Shown here one piece after another: positions 1 to 10,417 of a DNA stretch of 64,000 nt. The position numbers were made by a program, and so were the translations under genes. Each line of letters opens with the position of its first letter. Position 1 is the first letter of the stretch. Source of the stretch: Melaminivora suipulveris (lineage in GTDB: Bacteria; Pseudomonadota; Gammaproteobacteria; Burkholderiales; Burkholderiaceae_C); contig NZ_CP027667.1 in the NCBI RefSeq assembly GCF_003008575.1, positions 1,678,501-1,742,500 on the forward strand. The letters run 5' to 3'. The notes below the pieces were generated by a model that ran no database searches, had not been told where the DNA came from, and saw nothing but the letters and a program-made list of their open reading frames with translations.

Positions 1-108
1 GCGGTCTGGGTCGGAATACACCGCCACGGTCTGGATGCCCATGGCGTGCGCGGTGCGGATGATCCGTCTCGCGATCTCCCCGCGATTGGCGATCAGGATC
101 TTTTTCAT
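1..108 (-). CDS. Biotin carboxylase subunit of an acyl-CoA carboxylase (N-terminus only)
   Basis: Only the first 36 codons are in the window; the gene runs off the left edge. They read [20 protein letters not shown] followed by [16 protein letters not shown], the N-terminal ATP-grasp signature of biotin carboxylases (the alpha subunit of methylcrotonyl-, geranyl- or propionyl-CoA carboxylase, or AccC). The enzyme would carboxylate biotin using ATP and bicarbonate. Its ATG overlaps the TGA of the acyl-CoA dehydrogenase by four bases, so the two are probably translationally coupled. A carboxyltransferase gene upstream makes an acyl-CoA carboxylase alpha subunit more likely than fatty-acid AccC. 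The exact substrate cannot be read from this fragment. Confidence 0.9.
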   Translation of the reverse strand, partial: MKKILIANRGEIARRIIRTAHAMGIQTVAVYSDPDR

Positions 109-1277
109 GCCTTGCGCGCGATGCCCATGGTCTTGGCGAGGATGCCCAGCATGACCTCGTCGGCGCCGCCGCCAATCGACCCCAGGCGGCCGTCACGGTA
201 CGCACGCGAGATGCGGTTGTCCCAGGTGAAGCCCATGCCGCCCCAGAACTGCAGGCAGGTGTCGGCCACCAGGCGGCTGGTGCGCCCGGACTTGAGCTTG
301 ACCATGGTGGCCAGCTCCAGGACATCCTTGCCAGCCACGTACTGCTCGCAGGCGCGGTGCAGCATGCAATGCAGCGCCTCGACCTCGGTGGCCAGCTCGC
401 CCATCTTGAACTGGAACCACTGCATGTCCGACAGGTAGCCGCCGAACATCTTGCGCTGCTGGGCGTACTCGATGGTCAGGTCGATCAGCTTGCGCAGGCC
501 GCCGGCGTTGGAGGCGCCGGCCCACAGACGCTCCTCCTGGAACTGCTGCATCTGGTAGATGAAGCCCTTGCCCTCCTGGCCGATCAGGTTGCGCTGCGGC
601 ACGCGCACGTCGTCGAAGAACAGATGGCCGGTGTCGCTGGAGTGCATGCCGATCTTCTCGATCTTGTTGGCCGTGATGCCGGGCAGCAACTTCCCGTTCT
701 CGCGCAGGCGCACCATGATCAGGCTCTTGTTGTGGTGCATGTTGCCGTTCACCGGCTCGCTGGTGTTGGCCAGCATGCACATCCAGTCGGCCTGCAGACT
801 GTTGGTGATCCACATCTTCTCGCCGTTGATGACGTAGTCGTCGCCATCCTTTTTGGCGAACGTGCGCACCGACGACACGTCGCTGCCCGAGCCCGGCTCG
901 GACACTCCTATGCAGCCGACCATGTCGCCGGCGATCGCGGGCGCCAAAAATTCGCGGCGCAACTCATCGCTGCCGTGCCGCGCCAATGCGGGGGTGCACA
1001 TGTCGGTCTGCACGCCGATGGCCATGGGAATGCCGCCGCAGGGGATGTGGTGCAGCGTCTCGGCCATGGCCACGGCGTAGGAATAGTCCAGCCCCGAGCC
1101 GCCGAATTCCGCGGGCTTGGTCAGGCCCAGCAGGCCCAGGTCGCCCAGGCCCTTGAAGACCTGATGCGCGGGAAAGATTCCTGCCCGCTCCCACTCGTCC
1201 ACGTAGGGGTTGATGTGGTCGTCGATGTAGCGCTTGAGCGTGCGCTGGATTTCCAGGTGTTCGTGGCTCCATTCCAT
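105..1277 (-). CDS. Acyl-CoA dehydrogenase (citronellyl/isovaleryl-CoA-dehydrogenase-like)
   Basis: A 390-residue FAD-dependent acyl-CoA dehydrogenase that would introduce a 2,3-double bond into an acyl-CoA and pass electrons to ETF. The flavin/substrate signature [10 protein letters not shown] lies at residues 124-133 and MWITNS at 155-160. The usual Y-E-G-T catalytic glutamate is replaced by glycines (IGGGADEVM, about residues 368-376). A glutamate occurs in the QEER stretch (247-250), where isovaleryl-CoA and long-chain dehydrogenases place their catalytic base, which suggests a branched-chain substrate. I chose the ATG at 1277 because an AGGAGA ribosome site precedes it; a longer reading frame upstream has none. 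Flanked by carboxyltransferase and biotin carboxylase genes, it fits a leucine (liu) or acyclic-terpene (atu) type pathway. Which of the two is not determined. Confidence 0.9.
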   Translation of the reverse strand: MEWSHEHLEIQRTLKRYIDDHINPYVDEWERAGIFPAHQVFKGLGDLGLLGLTKPAEFGGSGLDYSYAVAMAETLHHIPCGGIPMAIGVQTDMCTPALARHGSDELRREFLAPAIAGDMVGCIGVSEPGSGSDVSSVRTFAKKDGDDYVINGEKMWITNSLQADWMCMLANTSEPVNGNMHHNKSLIMVRLRENGKLLPGITANKIEKIGMHSSDTGHLFFDDVRVPQRNLIGQEGKGFIYQMQQFQEERLWAGASNAGGLRKLIDLTIEYAQQRKMFGGYLSDMQWFQFKMGELATEVEALHCMLHRACEQYVAGKDVLELATMVKLKSGRTSRLVADTCLQFWGGMGFTWDNRISRAYRDGRLGSIGGGADEVMLGILAKTMGIARKA

Positions 1278-1330
1278 GGGAGATCTCCTGTGTTGGGGTA
1301 TGTGTGAAAAAAAAGCGGGGGCCGCGCCGC

Positions 1331-2989
<1,659 letters not shown>

Positions 2990-3010
2990 GGACGGCAGGT
3001 CAAGAAGAAT

Positions 3011-3742
3011 TCAATTGCGTTTGCGCGCGGCCCGGCTGGCTGCCGGGGCGCCTGCGCCCTCGGGGTCCACGAACACGGCGGAGAACTGCGCTGCCAGGTC
3101 GGGCAGCGACAGCGCCTGGTCCGGGTCGTACCAAGTCAGCGTGCCGTGCAGCGCGCCGAAGAACATCAGCCGCACCAGCGATGCCGGCGCGCGCAGGCGG
3201 CCCTGGGTGGCCAACTCCTGCAGCGCCTGGGCCCAGGCTTCTTCGTAGCGGTGCTTGAGCGCGTTGATGCGCTGGCGCTCGTCATCGCTCAAGGCGCGCT
3301 GCTCGTACAGCATCACGGCGATGAAGTCGTTGCCGGGCGCGAGCAGCACGCGCAGGTGGTGCAGCGCCAGGGTGTGCACGCGCTGCTCGGCGCTGGCCGG
3401 CTGCGCCAGCGCGGCCAGCGCCTGCTGCTGGCCTTCCAGGGCGGATTGCATGCCTTCTTCCATCACCGCGAACAAGAGGTCGCCCTTGCTCTTGAAGTGA
3501 TAGAAGGGCGAGCCGCTTTGCATGCCGCTCTCGCTGGCGATGTCGCGCGTGGTGGTGGCGTCAAAACCCTTGGCGCGGAAGTTGCGCGCGGCAATGGCGA
3601 TCAGCTCGGAGCGGCGGGTACTGGCGCCGCTGTCGCTGCTGCGCGCCGGGCGCCCGCGCCGCTTGGGGGCCTCGGGGCGGCCCGTCGCGCCATTGTCGGC
3701 GCTGGCCGGGGGCGGTGCGGGCAGGGGACGTGAAGCTGGCAT
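3011..3742 (-). CDS. TetR-family transcriptional regulator
   Basis: A 243-residue regulator. After a proline- and arginine-rich N-terminal tail of about 45 residues comes a TetR helix-turn-helix (FRAKGFDATTTRDIASESG, then FYHFKSKGDLL). The C-terminal ligand domain resembles those of acyl-CoA-responsive repressors. It is the first gene of the minus-strand block and is followed 21 bases later by the carboxyltransferase, so it probably controls the acyl-CoA carboxylase operon together with itself. A perfect palindrome 33 bases upstream of its start is a candidate operator. The inducer is not known; by analogy with LiuR/AtuR-type regulators an acyl-CoA intermediate is likely. Confidence 0.88.
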   Translation of the reverse strand: MPASRPLPAPPPASADNGATGRPEAPKRRGRPARSSDSGASTRRSELIAIAARNFRAKGFDATTTRDIASESGMQSGSPFYHFKSKGDLLFAVMEEGMQSALEGQQQALAALAQPASAEQRVHTLALHHLRVLLAPGNDFIAVMLYEQRALSDDERQRINALKHRYEEAWAQALQELATQGRLRAPASLVRLMFFGALHGTLTWYDPDQALSLPDLAAQFSAVFVDPEGAGAPAASRAARKRN

Positions 3743-3774
3743 GGCACGCAGTGTCGGCCATGCCGCTCAATCAA

Positions 3775-3790
3775 TCAAGCGGTTGCTTGA
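3775..3790. promoter_or_regulatory. Palindromic operator candidate upstream of the TetR gene
   Basis: The sequence TCAAGC-GGTT-GCTTGA is a perfect 6-base inverted repeat with a 4-base centre, 33 bases upstream of the TetR start codon. Size and position suit an autoregulatory TetR-family operator. No binding evidence exists beyond symmetry and location. Confidence 0.5.
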
Positions 3791-3853
3791 ATTTATCGGG
3801 TAAACCAGCAGCCCGACGTGGCAGCGTACGCCACGGCCGGGCTCAGGCGAAGC

Positions 3854-4627
3854 TCAAAGCAGACTGGCGCCCCCATCCAGCACCAGCCCCTGCCCGGTCA
3901 TGTGCCGCGACGCGTTGGAAGCCAGATAGACCACCGCACCCTTCAAATCCTCGTCGCCGCCGATGCGGCGCAGCGGCGTGCGAGCGATCACGGTCTCTCC
4001 GATCTTCTCGATCAGCCCGCTGGCCATCTTGCTGGGGAAAAAGCCGGGGCAGATGGCATTGACGCGGATGCCGTAAGGCCCCCATTCGGAGGCCAGCGTG
4101 CGCGCCAGATGCAGCGCCGCAGCCTTGGAAGTGTTGTAGGCCACGGTGTGCATGCCTGGCGGCGTGCCCTTCAGGGCGGCGACGGAGGCGGTGATGATGA
4201 CCCGGCCCTCGCCGCGCGGGATCATGACGCGCCGGGCGACTTCGCGCGTCAGGAAGAACGGCGCCGAGACGTTCAGGTTCATGACTTTGTGCCAGGCCTC
4301 GTCGGGGTAGTCCTCCGCCTTGGCGCCCCAGGTGGCGCCCGCGTTGTTGAGCAGGATGTCGATGGTGCCGAACTTCTCCAGCACGCCGTCGACCAGCGCC
4401 GGGATGGCGCCCGTCTGCTGCAGATCGCCCACGAAGGTCTCGACCTCGTAGCCCAGGCCCTGCAGATGCTCTCGCGCCTGCGCCAGTTCGTCCGCCTTGC
4501 GCGCCGTGATGGCCAGGCGCGCGCCCATCTCGCCCAGGGCCTCGGCCATCTGCAGGCCCAGGCCGCGCGAGCCTCCGGTGATCAGGGCCACCTGGCCGGT
4601 CAGGTCGAACAATGCTTTCACGCTCAT
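3854..4627 (-). CDS. Short-chain dehydrogenase/reductase (SDR, FabG-like)
   Basis: A 257-residue classical SDR. The NAD(P)-binding TGGSRGLG motif is near residue 17, NNAG near residue 95, and the catalytic Ser and Tyr-x-x-x-Lys (YNTSKAA) are in the middle third. The C-terminus GQGLVLDGGASLL is typical. It probably oxidises or reduces a hydroxyacyl-CoA or alcohol. I chose the ATG at 4627 because AAGGAGA lies at good spacing before it; the in-frame extension upstream has no family similarity. It is transcribed toward the TetR gene and may belong to the same catabolic block, but the operator palindrome lies between them. The substrate is unknown. Confidence 0.88.
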   Translation of the reverse strand: MSVKALFDLTGQVALITGGSRGLGLQMAEALGEMGARLAITARKADELAQAREHLQGLGYEVETFVGDLQQTGAIPALVDGVLEKFGTIDILLNNAGATWGAKAEDYPDEAWHKVMNLNVSAPFFLTREVARRVMIPRGEGRVIITASVAALKGTPPGMHTVAYNTSKAAALHLARTLASEWGPYGIRVNAICPGFFPSKMASGLIEKIGETVIARTPLRRIGGDEDLKGAVVYLASNASRHMTGQGLVLDGGASLL

Positions 4628-4797
4628 GAGGGTCTCCTTGGAAAGTGGTGAACAAACGCACCGCCCAAGGTAACGGCTTGCGCCGCGCGGCGCAGTCATC
4701 TCGGCTACTGTCGCCATGCGCCGCCTTCCTACCTGCGGGAATGTCGGGCGTGGACTAGCATGTAGTCGCGCCTCAAGCCTCCATACCCGGAATCGCC

Positions 4798-4959
4798 ATG
4801 TCCACCTGTGTCGCACCCCCGGCCCGCCGCGCCGTCGCCGCCTGCCTGCTGCTGTGCGCGGCGCTGGCCGCATGCGACCCGCGCCCGGCCGACAAGCCGC
4901 TCAAGCCCACCTCGCCGCCGGTGCCCCAACCAAGTGCAGCCGCTCCGATCGCTTCTTGA
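4798..4959 (+). CDS. Small predicted lipoprotein (53 aa)
   Basis: A 53-codon frame starting MSTCVAPPARRAVAACLLLC. A short positively charged N-terminus, a hydrophobic stretch and the lipobox Leu-Ala-Ala-Cys (Cys26) predict cleavage and lipid attachment. The mature part is only about 28 residues, rich in proline, alanine and lysine. Short lipoproteins of this build are common in betaproteobacteria, and some resemble LptM (YifL-like). The usual lysA neighbour is not seen, so I do not assign that name. It is divergent from the SDR gene and about 75 bases upstream of the glutathione transferase gene. Confidence 0.6.
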   Translation: MSTCVAPPARRAVAACLLLCAALAACDPRPADKPLKPTSPPVPQPSAAAPIAS

Positions 4960-5035
4960 GCCATAGCGAGCGCGGGCATGCTCCGCCCACGCCGGCGCAT
5001 CCTTGCCTCTTCCTCACACCCCGACCAAACGAAGC

Positions 5036-5653
5036 ATGACCAACCTCACGCTCTACTACGCCCCTGGCACCTGCGCACAGGCCGTGCATATCGCGCTCGA
5101 AGAGGCCGGCGCCCGCTACGAAGCCGTGCGCATCGACCTGGCTGCAGGCGAGCAGCGCAGCACGTCCTATCTCGCAGTCAATCCCAAGGGACGGGTGCCG
5201 TCGCTCGTCACCGAACGCGGCACACTGACCGAGACACCCGCGCTGCTGGCCTATGTGGCGCGATGTTTTCCTCAGGCGCGGCTGGCCCCTTCTGATGCCT
5301 TCGGCTTCGCACGCATGCAGGAATTCAACTCCTACCTCGCCTCCACCGTGCACGTGGCCCACGCCCACCGCCCGCGCGCCAGCCGCTGGGCCGATGAGCC
5401 TGAGGCGCAGGCGGCCATGCAGCGCAAGGTGCCGGCCAACATGACCGAGTGCTTCGAGTTCATCGAGCAGCACTGGCTGGGCGATGGGCCTTGGGTGCTG
5501 GGCGAGCAGTACACGGTGGCCGACGGCTACCTGTTCACCATCGCCGGCTGGCTCAAGAGCGATGGCGTCGACATCGCGCGCTTTGCTCAGGTGCACGCAC
5601 ACAGCCAGCGCATGCGCGAGCGCCCAGCGGTCATGGCCGCCACGCGCGGCTGA
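5036..5653 (+). CDS. Glutathione S-transferase family protein
   Basis: A 205-residue cytosolic GST. The thioredoxin-fold N-terminal domain begins TNLTLYYAPGTCAQAVHIAL; NPKGRVPSL carries the cis-proline of the glutathione site and TETPALLAYVA the Glu/Ser-Thr contact. An all-helical C-terminal domain with WVLGEQYTVADGYLF (the N-capping region of GSTs) follows. The Ser/Cys-containing start (APGTCA) resembles the beta-class enzymes of proteobacteria. An upstream in-frame ATG would add 11 residues, but alignment with the family starts at MTNL. The electrophilic substrate is unknown. Confidence 0.9.
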   Translation: MTNLTLYYAPGTCAQAVHIALEEAGARYEAVRIDLAAGEQRSTSYLAVNPKGRVPSLVTERGTLTETPALLAYVARCFPQARLAPSDAFGFARMQEFNSYLASTVHVAHAHRPRASRWADEPEAQAAMQRKVPANMTECFEFIEQHWLGDGPWVLGEQYTVADGYLFTIAGWLKSDGVDIARFAQVHAHSQRMRERPAVMAATRG

Positions 5654-5774
5654 AGATCGACTGAGCGCTACGCCTGCGGCGGGCGCTGGTCATGCTCAGG
5701 TTGTGGCAGGGGCGGCACGCGGTGAAACCCGAGCGCGGCAAGCGCAGGCCGAACCACCGCCCGTTGCCAGTGCG

Positions 5775-7085
5775 TCAGGCGAAACTCAACCCCAGCGAGA
5801 TCACCACGCCCATCACGAACAGCTGGATCAGGCAGAAGCCCATGATGTCCTTGGCCTTCAATCCGGCGATCGCCAACACCGGCAGCGCCCAGAAGGGTTG
5901 CAGCATGTTGGTCCATGAATCGCCCCAGGCCACTGCCATCGCCACGCGCGCCATGTCGGCGTTGAGCGCCAGCGCAGCGTCGATTACCACAGGCGCCTGC
6001 ACGGCCCACTGGCCGCCACCCGATGGCACGAAGATGTTCACCAGACCGGCGCTCATGAAGGTCCAGAACGGCAGGCTCTCGGCGCTGGCGAAGGACACGA
6101 ACCACTGGGACAGTGTGGCCGCCAGGCCCGACTTCGTCATGATCGCCATGATGCCGGCGTAAAAGGGGAACTGCAGCACGATGCCGCCCGTGCCCCGGAT
6201 GGCCTCCTCCAGACTGTCCAGCAGCCGGCGCGGCGTGCCGTGCAGGATGATGGCGAAGAACAGGAAGGTGAAGTTGACGATGTTCAGGTTGATGCCGCCG
6301 CTGCGCACGACGTAGTAATTGAACATGTAGGCCAGGCCAGCGATGCCGATCAGGGCGGTCAGGATGCGGCTTTGCTCCAGCCGGCCGGCGGGTGTGTCGG
6401 GTGCCTGAGCCTCTTCGCGGGTCTCTGCCAGCAGCTTCGGATCGACGATCACGCTCTCACTTTCGCGAGGCATCATCAGCCGGTTCAGGAGCGGCACGAC
6501 GATGAACATCGCGACCACTATCACCAGGTTGAAGGTCGAGAAAATGGTCTGCGAAGTCGGGATGACACCGATCTTGTCAGCCGTGAAGTGCTCGGGCGTT
6601 GCAATGGTGAGCGGGATCGAGCCGGCCAGCCCGCCATGCCAGACGATGAAGCCTGAGTAGGCGCTGGCGATCAGCAGCCGGTAGTCCACGCGCACGGAGC
6701 GCGCAACCTCCTTGGCGAAGATGGCGCCCACCACCAGGCCGAAGCCCCAGTTGATCCAGTTGGCCGTCAGCGCCACCAGCGTGACGACGATGATGGCGCT
6801 GCCCGGCGAGCGGGCCAGTGTGGCAAGGCGCGCCAGCACCCGGCGCACCAGCGGCGTCAGCGCCAGCATGTAGCCCGTCACCAGCACCAGCACCATCTGC
6901 ATGGTGAAGGGCAGCAGGCCCCAGAAACCGTCGCCCCAGAGGCGGACGATCTCCATCGGACCCTTGCTTTCGACACCCATGGCGGCCAAGCCGGCCACCA
7001 GCGTCAGGATGATGACGAACAGGTAGGGATCGGGCAGGTAGCGATCGACCAATCGCACGGACCAGCGGGTCAAGGCGTGAAACAT
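5775..7085 (-). CDS. atoE: Short-chain fatty acid transporter, AtoE family
   Basis: A 436-residue inner-membrane protein with at least nine hydrophobic segments. It matches the AtoE short-chain fatty acid uptake family, with conserved stretches such as NWINWGFGLVVGAIFAKE and FVPSGGGQWAVQAPVV. It would import acetoacetate, butyrate or related short acids. No ato catabolic genes are adjacent, so the name reflects family membership rather than a proven role. It is convergent with the glutathione transferase gene; the 121 bases between them hold no clear terminator. The 229 bases upstream (7086-7314) contain nothing I can assign. Confidence 0.85.
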   Translation of the reverse strand: MFHALTRWSVRLVDRYLPDPYLFVIILTLVAGLAAMGVESKGPMEIVRLWGDGFWGLLPFTMQMVLVLVTGYMLALTPLVRRVLARLATLARSPGSAIIVVTLVALTANWINWGFGLVVGAIFAKEVARSVRVDYRLLIASAYSGFIVWHGGLAGSIPLTIATPEHFTADKIGVIPTSQTIFSTFNLVIVVAMFIVVPLLNRLMMPRESESVIVDPKLLAETREEAQAPDTPAGRLEQSRILTALIGIAGLAYMFNYYVVRSGGINLNIVNFTFLFFAIILHGTPRRLLDSLEEAIRGTGGIVLQFPFYAGIMAIMTKSGLAATLSQWFVSFASAESLPFWTFMSAGLVNIFVPSGGGQWAVQAPVVIDAALALNADMARVAMAVAWGDSWTNMLQPFWALPVLAIAGLKAKDIMGFCLIQLFVMGVVISLGLSFA

Positions 7086-7314
7086 GAAACCCCTCCTCTC
7101 TGAGACTTGTATCGGGCAACCGCCCGGCGACTGCCTGGCCGCAGCTATGCATGCCCAGGCGCTTGGATGTTGCCATACGGAAATTCAGCGCTCGCGACCG
7201 CTGCGCTGCCCGCTGGCAGCTTCCGGAACGTAGGCAGTTCAGCGGATCACAGAAAGCTCGGGACACGCCGGACGGCGGAGCATCGCTGAAGCAACAGTTG
7301 GGCGAAAAGGACCT

Positions 7315-7821
7315 TCAGCGCCCCCGCAGCAGGCGCACGGCGTGCGGCAGGGATTGCGCCTCGGGCACGAAATACTGCAGCGCCCCGCCCTCGGCCGGCT
7401 CGAACTGCCCGCTGGCGCCGCCGCCGGCGAAGCGCCCGCCACCGCCGCTGCCCCAGGCGCCACCGCATGCGCGCCCCTCGCCGCCAGTGGGCCAGCCGCC
7501 ATCCATCCAGGACGCGCCGTCGTCCTCATCGCGCCGCCGCTTGGCGACCAGCCAGCCGGCCCACAGGCGCAGCACCAGCAGGTAGGCCGCGTAGCCCACA
7601 CCCAGCGTGATCAGGTAGCGCAGCGCCAGCGATTGCATGCCGGATGCCATCAGCAGGCGCGACACGCTCCACATCAGGATCAGCGTGAAGCTGCCGATGA
7701 TCCAGCCGTGCAGGCGCAGCGCGTAGCGCTGCTCCAGGCCGCTGGCGACGCTGCGCTGCGGGGCGCGCATCCTGCGCCAGCTCGACCGGGGCGCGCTGCT
7801 CGGGCTGGAGCGCCTTGCCAT
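7315..7821 (-). CDS. Hypothetical membrane protein downstream of alr
   Basis: A 168-residue protein I do not recognise. It has an arginine-rich N-terminus, two hydrophobic segments (WIIGSFTLILMWSVSRLLMA and a second containing YLITLGVGYAAYLLVLRLW), an arginine/acid patch, and a glycine-rich tail ending ALQYFVPEAQSLPHAVRLLR. The frame begins six bases after the alr stop codon, so it is probably co-transcribed with alr. The start is uncertain: no clear ribosome site precedes 7821, and an internal Met 17 codons later is an alternative. Function unknown. Confidence 0.55.
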   Translation of the reverse strand: MARRSSPSSAPRSSWRRMRAPQRSVASGLEQRYALRLHGWIIGSFTLILMWSVSRLLMASGMQSLALRYLITLGVGYAAYLLVLRLWAGWLVAKRRRDEDDGASWMDGGWPTGGEGRACGGAWGSGGGGRFAGGGASGQFEPAEGGALQYFVPEAQSLPHAVRLLRGR

Positions 7822-7827
7822 CGCCGG

Positions 7828-8928
7828 TCAGTCGCCGTCCGTGCTCACCGGCACGCGCGGCGCCAGGGCGCACATCAGCTCGTAGCCGATGGTGCCGGCA
7901 GCCTGCGCCACCTCGTCGACGGGCAGCAGCACGCCGCCAGGGCCGCGGCCCCACAGCGTCACCTCGCTGCCGATGCCGGCGCTGGGCACGGGCGACAGGT
8001 CCACGGTCAGCATGTCCATGCTGACGCGGCCGACGACGCGCGTGCGCACGCCATCCACCAGCACCGGCGTGCCGTCCGGCGCGTGGCGCGGGTAGCCGTC
8101 GGCATAGCCGCAGGCGACCACGCCGATGCTCATGGGCGCAGTCGCGGTGAAGCGCGAGCCATAGCCCACCGTGTCGCCCTCGTTCAGGTGCTGCACGGCG
8201 ATCAGGCGCGAGGCCAGCGTCATGGCCGGCTGCAGCTGCCAGTCCTGCGCCGTGCGCTCGGGATGGTCGGGCGCGCCGCCATAGAGCGCGACGCCGGCGC
8301 GCACCCAGTCCAGCCGCACTTCGGCCTGCAGGCCGTGGCGCAGCAGCGCGGCGCTGTTGCAGATGCTGCGCTCGCCGGGCAGGTCCTGGCTGGCCGCCTG
8401 GAAGGCGGCGACCTGGTGCGCGATGCCGCGCGCGCCGTCGGCATCGGAGAAATGCGTCATCAGCGAGATCTCGTCGACCTGCGGCAGCGCCGACAGGCGC
8501 GCAAAAGCGGCGCGAAAGCGCTCGGGCGTGAAGCCCAGGCGGTTCATGCCCGAGTTCATTTTCAAAAACACCCGGTGCGGCACATGCGTCTTGTGCGCCG
8601 ACAGCCAGTCGATCTGCGCGTCGCAATGCACCACGTGCCATAGCGACAGGCGCGAACACAGCTCCAGGTCGCGCGGCTCGAAAGTGCCTTCCAGCAGCAG
8701 GATGGGCCCGCGCCAGCCCAGCGCACGCACGCGCTGGGCCTCGGCCAGGTCCAACAGCGCGATGCCGTCGGCGCCGCGCACGGCTTCGAAAACGCGCTCG
8801 ATGCCGTGCCCGTAGGCATCGGCCTTGACCACCGCCCAGACGCGCGCATCGGGCGCGGCGTGGCGCGCGCGCTCCAGGTTGGCGCGCACGGCGGCCGGGT
8901 GGATGGTGGCGTGGATGGGGCGCGGCAT
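7828..8928 (-). CDS. alr: Alanine racemase
   Basis: A 366-residue PLP-dependent fold-type III enzyme that interconverts L- and D-alanine for peptidoglycan synthesis. The PLP lysine lies in [12 protein letters not shown] (Lys35). [19 protein letters not shown] and the C-terminal [12 protein letters not shown] are family signatures, and the catalytic-tyrosine region [10 protein letters not shown] is present. I chose the ATG at 8928 (MPRPIHATI), where family similarity begins; an in-frame Met 15 codons upstream is less likely. It is divergent from lplT, and alr next to lplT is a common arrangement in this bacterial family. Confidence 0.93.
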   Translation of the reverse strand: MPRPIHATIHPAAVRANLERARHAAPDARVWAVVKADAYGHGIERVFEAVRGADGIALLDLAEAQRVRALGWRGPILLLEGTFEPRDLELCSRLSLWHVVHCDAQIDWLSAHKTHVPHRVFLKMNSGMNRLGFTPERFRAAFARLSALPQVDEISLMTHFSDADGARGIAHQVAAFQAASQDLPGERSICNSAALLRHGLQAEVRLDWVRAGVALYGGAPDHPERTAQDWQLQPAMTLASRLIAVQHLNEGDTVGYGSRFTATAPMSIGVVACGYADGYPRHAPDGTPVLVDGVRTRVVGRVSMDMLTVDLSPVPSAGIGSEVTLWGRGPGGVLLPVDEVAQAAGTIGYELMCALAPRVPVSTDGD

Positions 8929-9061
8929 GGTGGACGTCGAGGCGGGCGTCAAGGCAGGGAAGACGCGCCGCATTCTCGCATCGCCCCCTTCGGGGTGCGT
9001 GCTATAACCGCCCGTCGCTCTTCGGAGTGTTTGGAGTTCTCACTGGGCATCGGCGTGGCTG

Positions 9062-10357
9062 ATGGTCCCTACGCCCCCGATGAAGCGCGGTTTCTACACC
9101 ATCATGTCGGCGCAGTTTTTCAGCTCGCTGGCCGACAATGCCTTGTTCGTGACCGCCGTGGAGCTGCTGCGTTCAGGCGGCGCGCCCGAGTGGCAGCGCG
9201 CCGCGCTGGTGCCGATGTTCGCGCTGTTCTACGTGGTGCTGGCGCCTTTCGTCGGCGCCTTCGCCGACTCGCAGCCCAAGGGGCGCGTCATGTTCATCAG
9301 CAACGCCATCAAGATGGTCGGCTGCCTGATGATGCTCTACGGCTCGCACCCCTTGTTGGCCTATGCCGTGGTGGGCCTGGGCGCCGCAGCGTATTCGCCC
9401 GCCAAGTACGGCATCCTGACCGAGCTGCTGCCGGCCTCGCAGCTGGTGCAGGCCAACGGCTGGATCGAGGGGCTGACGATTGCCTCCATCATCCTGGGCG
9501 TGCTGCTGGGCGGGCAGCTGGTGGCGCCGCACATCTCGGGCATGCTGCTGGGCTTTGATTTCCCCGTCATCGACTTCGGCATCGACCTGCCGGCCGAGGC
9601 GGCCATCATGGCGCTGGTGCCGGTCTACGGCCTGGCGGCGTGGTTCAACCTGCGCATTCCGCTGACCGGCGTGGAGATGCGGCCCATGCCGCGCAACCCG
9701 CTGGCGCTGCTGCCCGACTTCTGGACCTGCAACGGCCGCCTGTGGCGCGACCGGCTGGGGCAGATCTCGCTGTCCACCACCACACTGTTCTGGGGTGTCT
9801 CGGGCAACCTGCGCTACATCGTGCTGGCCTGGAGCGCGGCGGCCCTGGGCTACGGCGTCACGCAGGCCTCGGCCCTGGTGGGCGTGGTGGCCATCGGCAC
9901 GGCCGTGGGGGCGGTGCTGGCGTCCACGCGCATGCGCCTGGACACCGCCACCCGGGTCATTCCGCTGGGCATCGCCATGGGCGTGTTCGTGATACTGATG
10001 AACGTGATCCACAGCGTCTGGCTGGCGATTCCGTTCCTGATCATCCTCGGCGGGCTGGGCGGCTTTCTGGTCGTGCCGATGAACGCGCTCTTGCAGCACC
10101 GCGGGCACAACCTGATGGGCGCGGGCCGCTCGATCGCCGTGCAGAACTTCAACGAGCAGGCGGCCATCCTGGGCATGGGCGCGTTCTACAGCCTGTCGAC
10201 CAGGTTCGGCCTGTCGGCGTTTGGCGCCATCACCATCTTCGGCCTGCTGGTGGCCGTGGTCATGTGGCTGATCGGGCGCTGGCACCGGCACAACGTGCGC
10301 CGCCACGCCCAGGAGATGGAGCAACTGCTCGCCATCGCCCGCAGCGACCACCATTGA
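9062..10357 (+). CDS. lplT: Lysophospholipid transporter LplT
   Basis: A 431-residue major-facilitator-superfamily protein with about twelve membrane segments. It matches LplT, which flips lysophospholipids across the inner membrane for re-acylation by Aas. Conserved regions include FYTIMSAQFFSSLADNAL at the N-terminus and AAYSPAKYGILTELLP in the first half. No aas acyltransferase is fused or adjacent. The annotated start gives MVPTPPMKRG; the second Met (9080) fits family alignments equally well. A dispersed repeat element follows the stop codon within a few bases. Confidence 0.88.
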   Translation: MVPTPPMKRGFYTIMSAQFFSSLADNALFVTAVELLRSGGAPEWQRAALVPMFALFYVVLAPFVGAFADSQPKGRVMFISNAIKMVGCLMMLYGSHPLLAYAVVGLGAAAYSPAKYGILTELLPASQLVQANGWIEGLTIASIILGVLLGGQLVAPHISGMLLGFDFPVIDFGIDLPAEAAIMALVPVYGLAAWFNLRIPLTGVEMRPMPRNPLALLPDFWTCNGRLWRDRLGQISLSTTTLFWGVSGNLRYIVLAWSAAALGYGVTQASALVGVVAIGTAVGAVLASTRMRLDTATRVIPLGIAMGVFVILMNVIHSVWLAIPFLIILGGLGGFLVVPMNALLQHRGHNLMGAGRSIAVQNFNEQAAILGMGAFYSLSTRFGLSAFGAITIFGLLVAVVMWLIGRWHRHNVRRHAQEMEQLLAIARSDHH

Positions 10358-10359
10358 TT

Positions 10360-10417
10360 CACTACTTTTTTGATAGCTGCCTGCGCTTGTAGTGCGCCGG
10401 CTGAAGCCGCTTTTTGC
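10360..10417 (+). repeat. Dispersed intergenic element, copy A
   Basis: Contains TTTTTTGATAGCTGCC, GCGCTTG, GCGCCGGCTGAAGCC and a T-run, in the same order as nine other copies in this window. It fills the 60-base gap between lplT and the DMT transporter gene and could act as a weak terminator. Confidence 0.75.
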
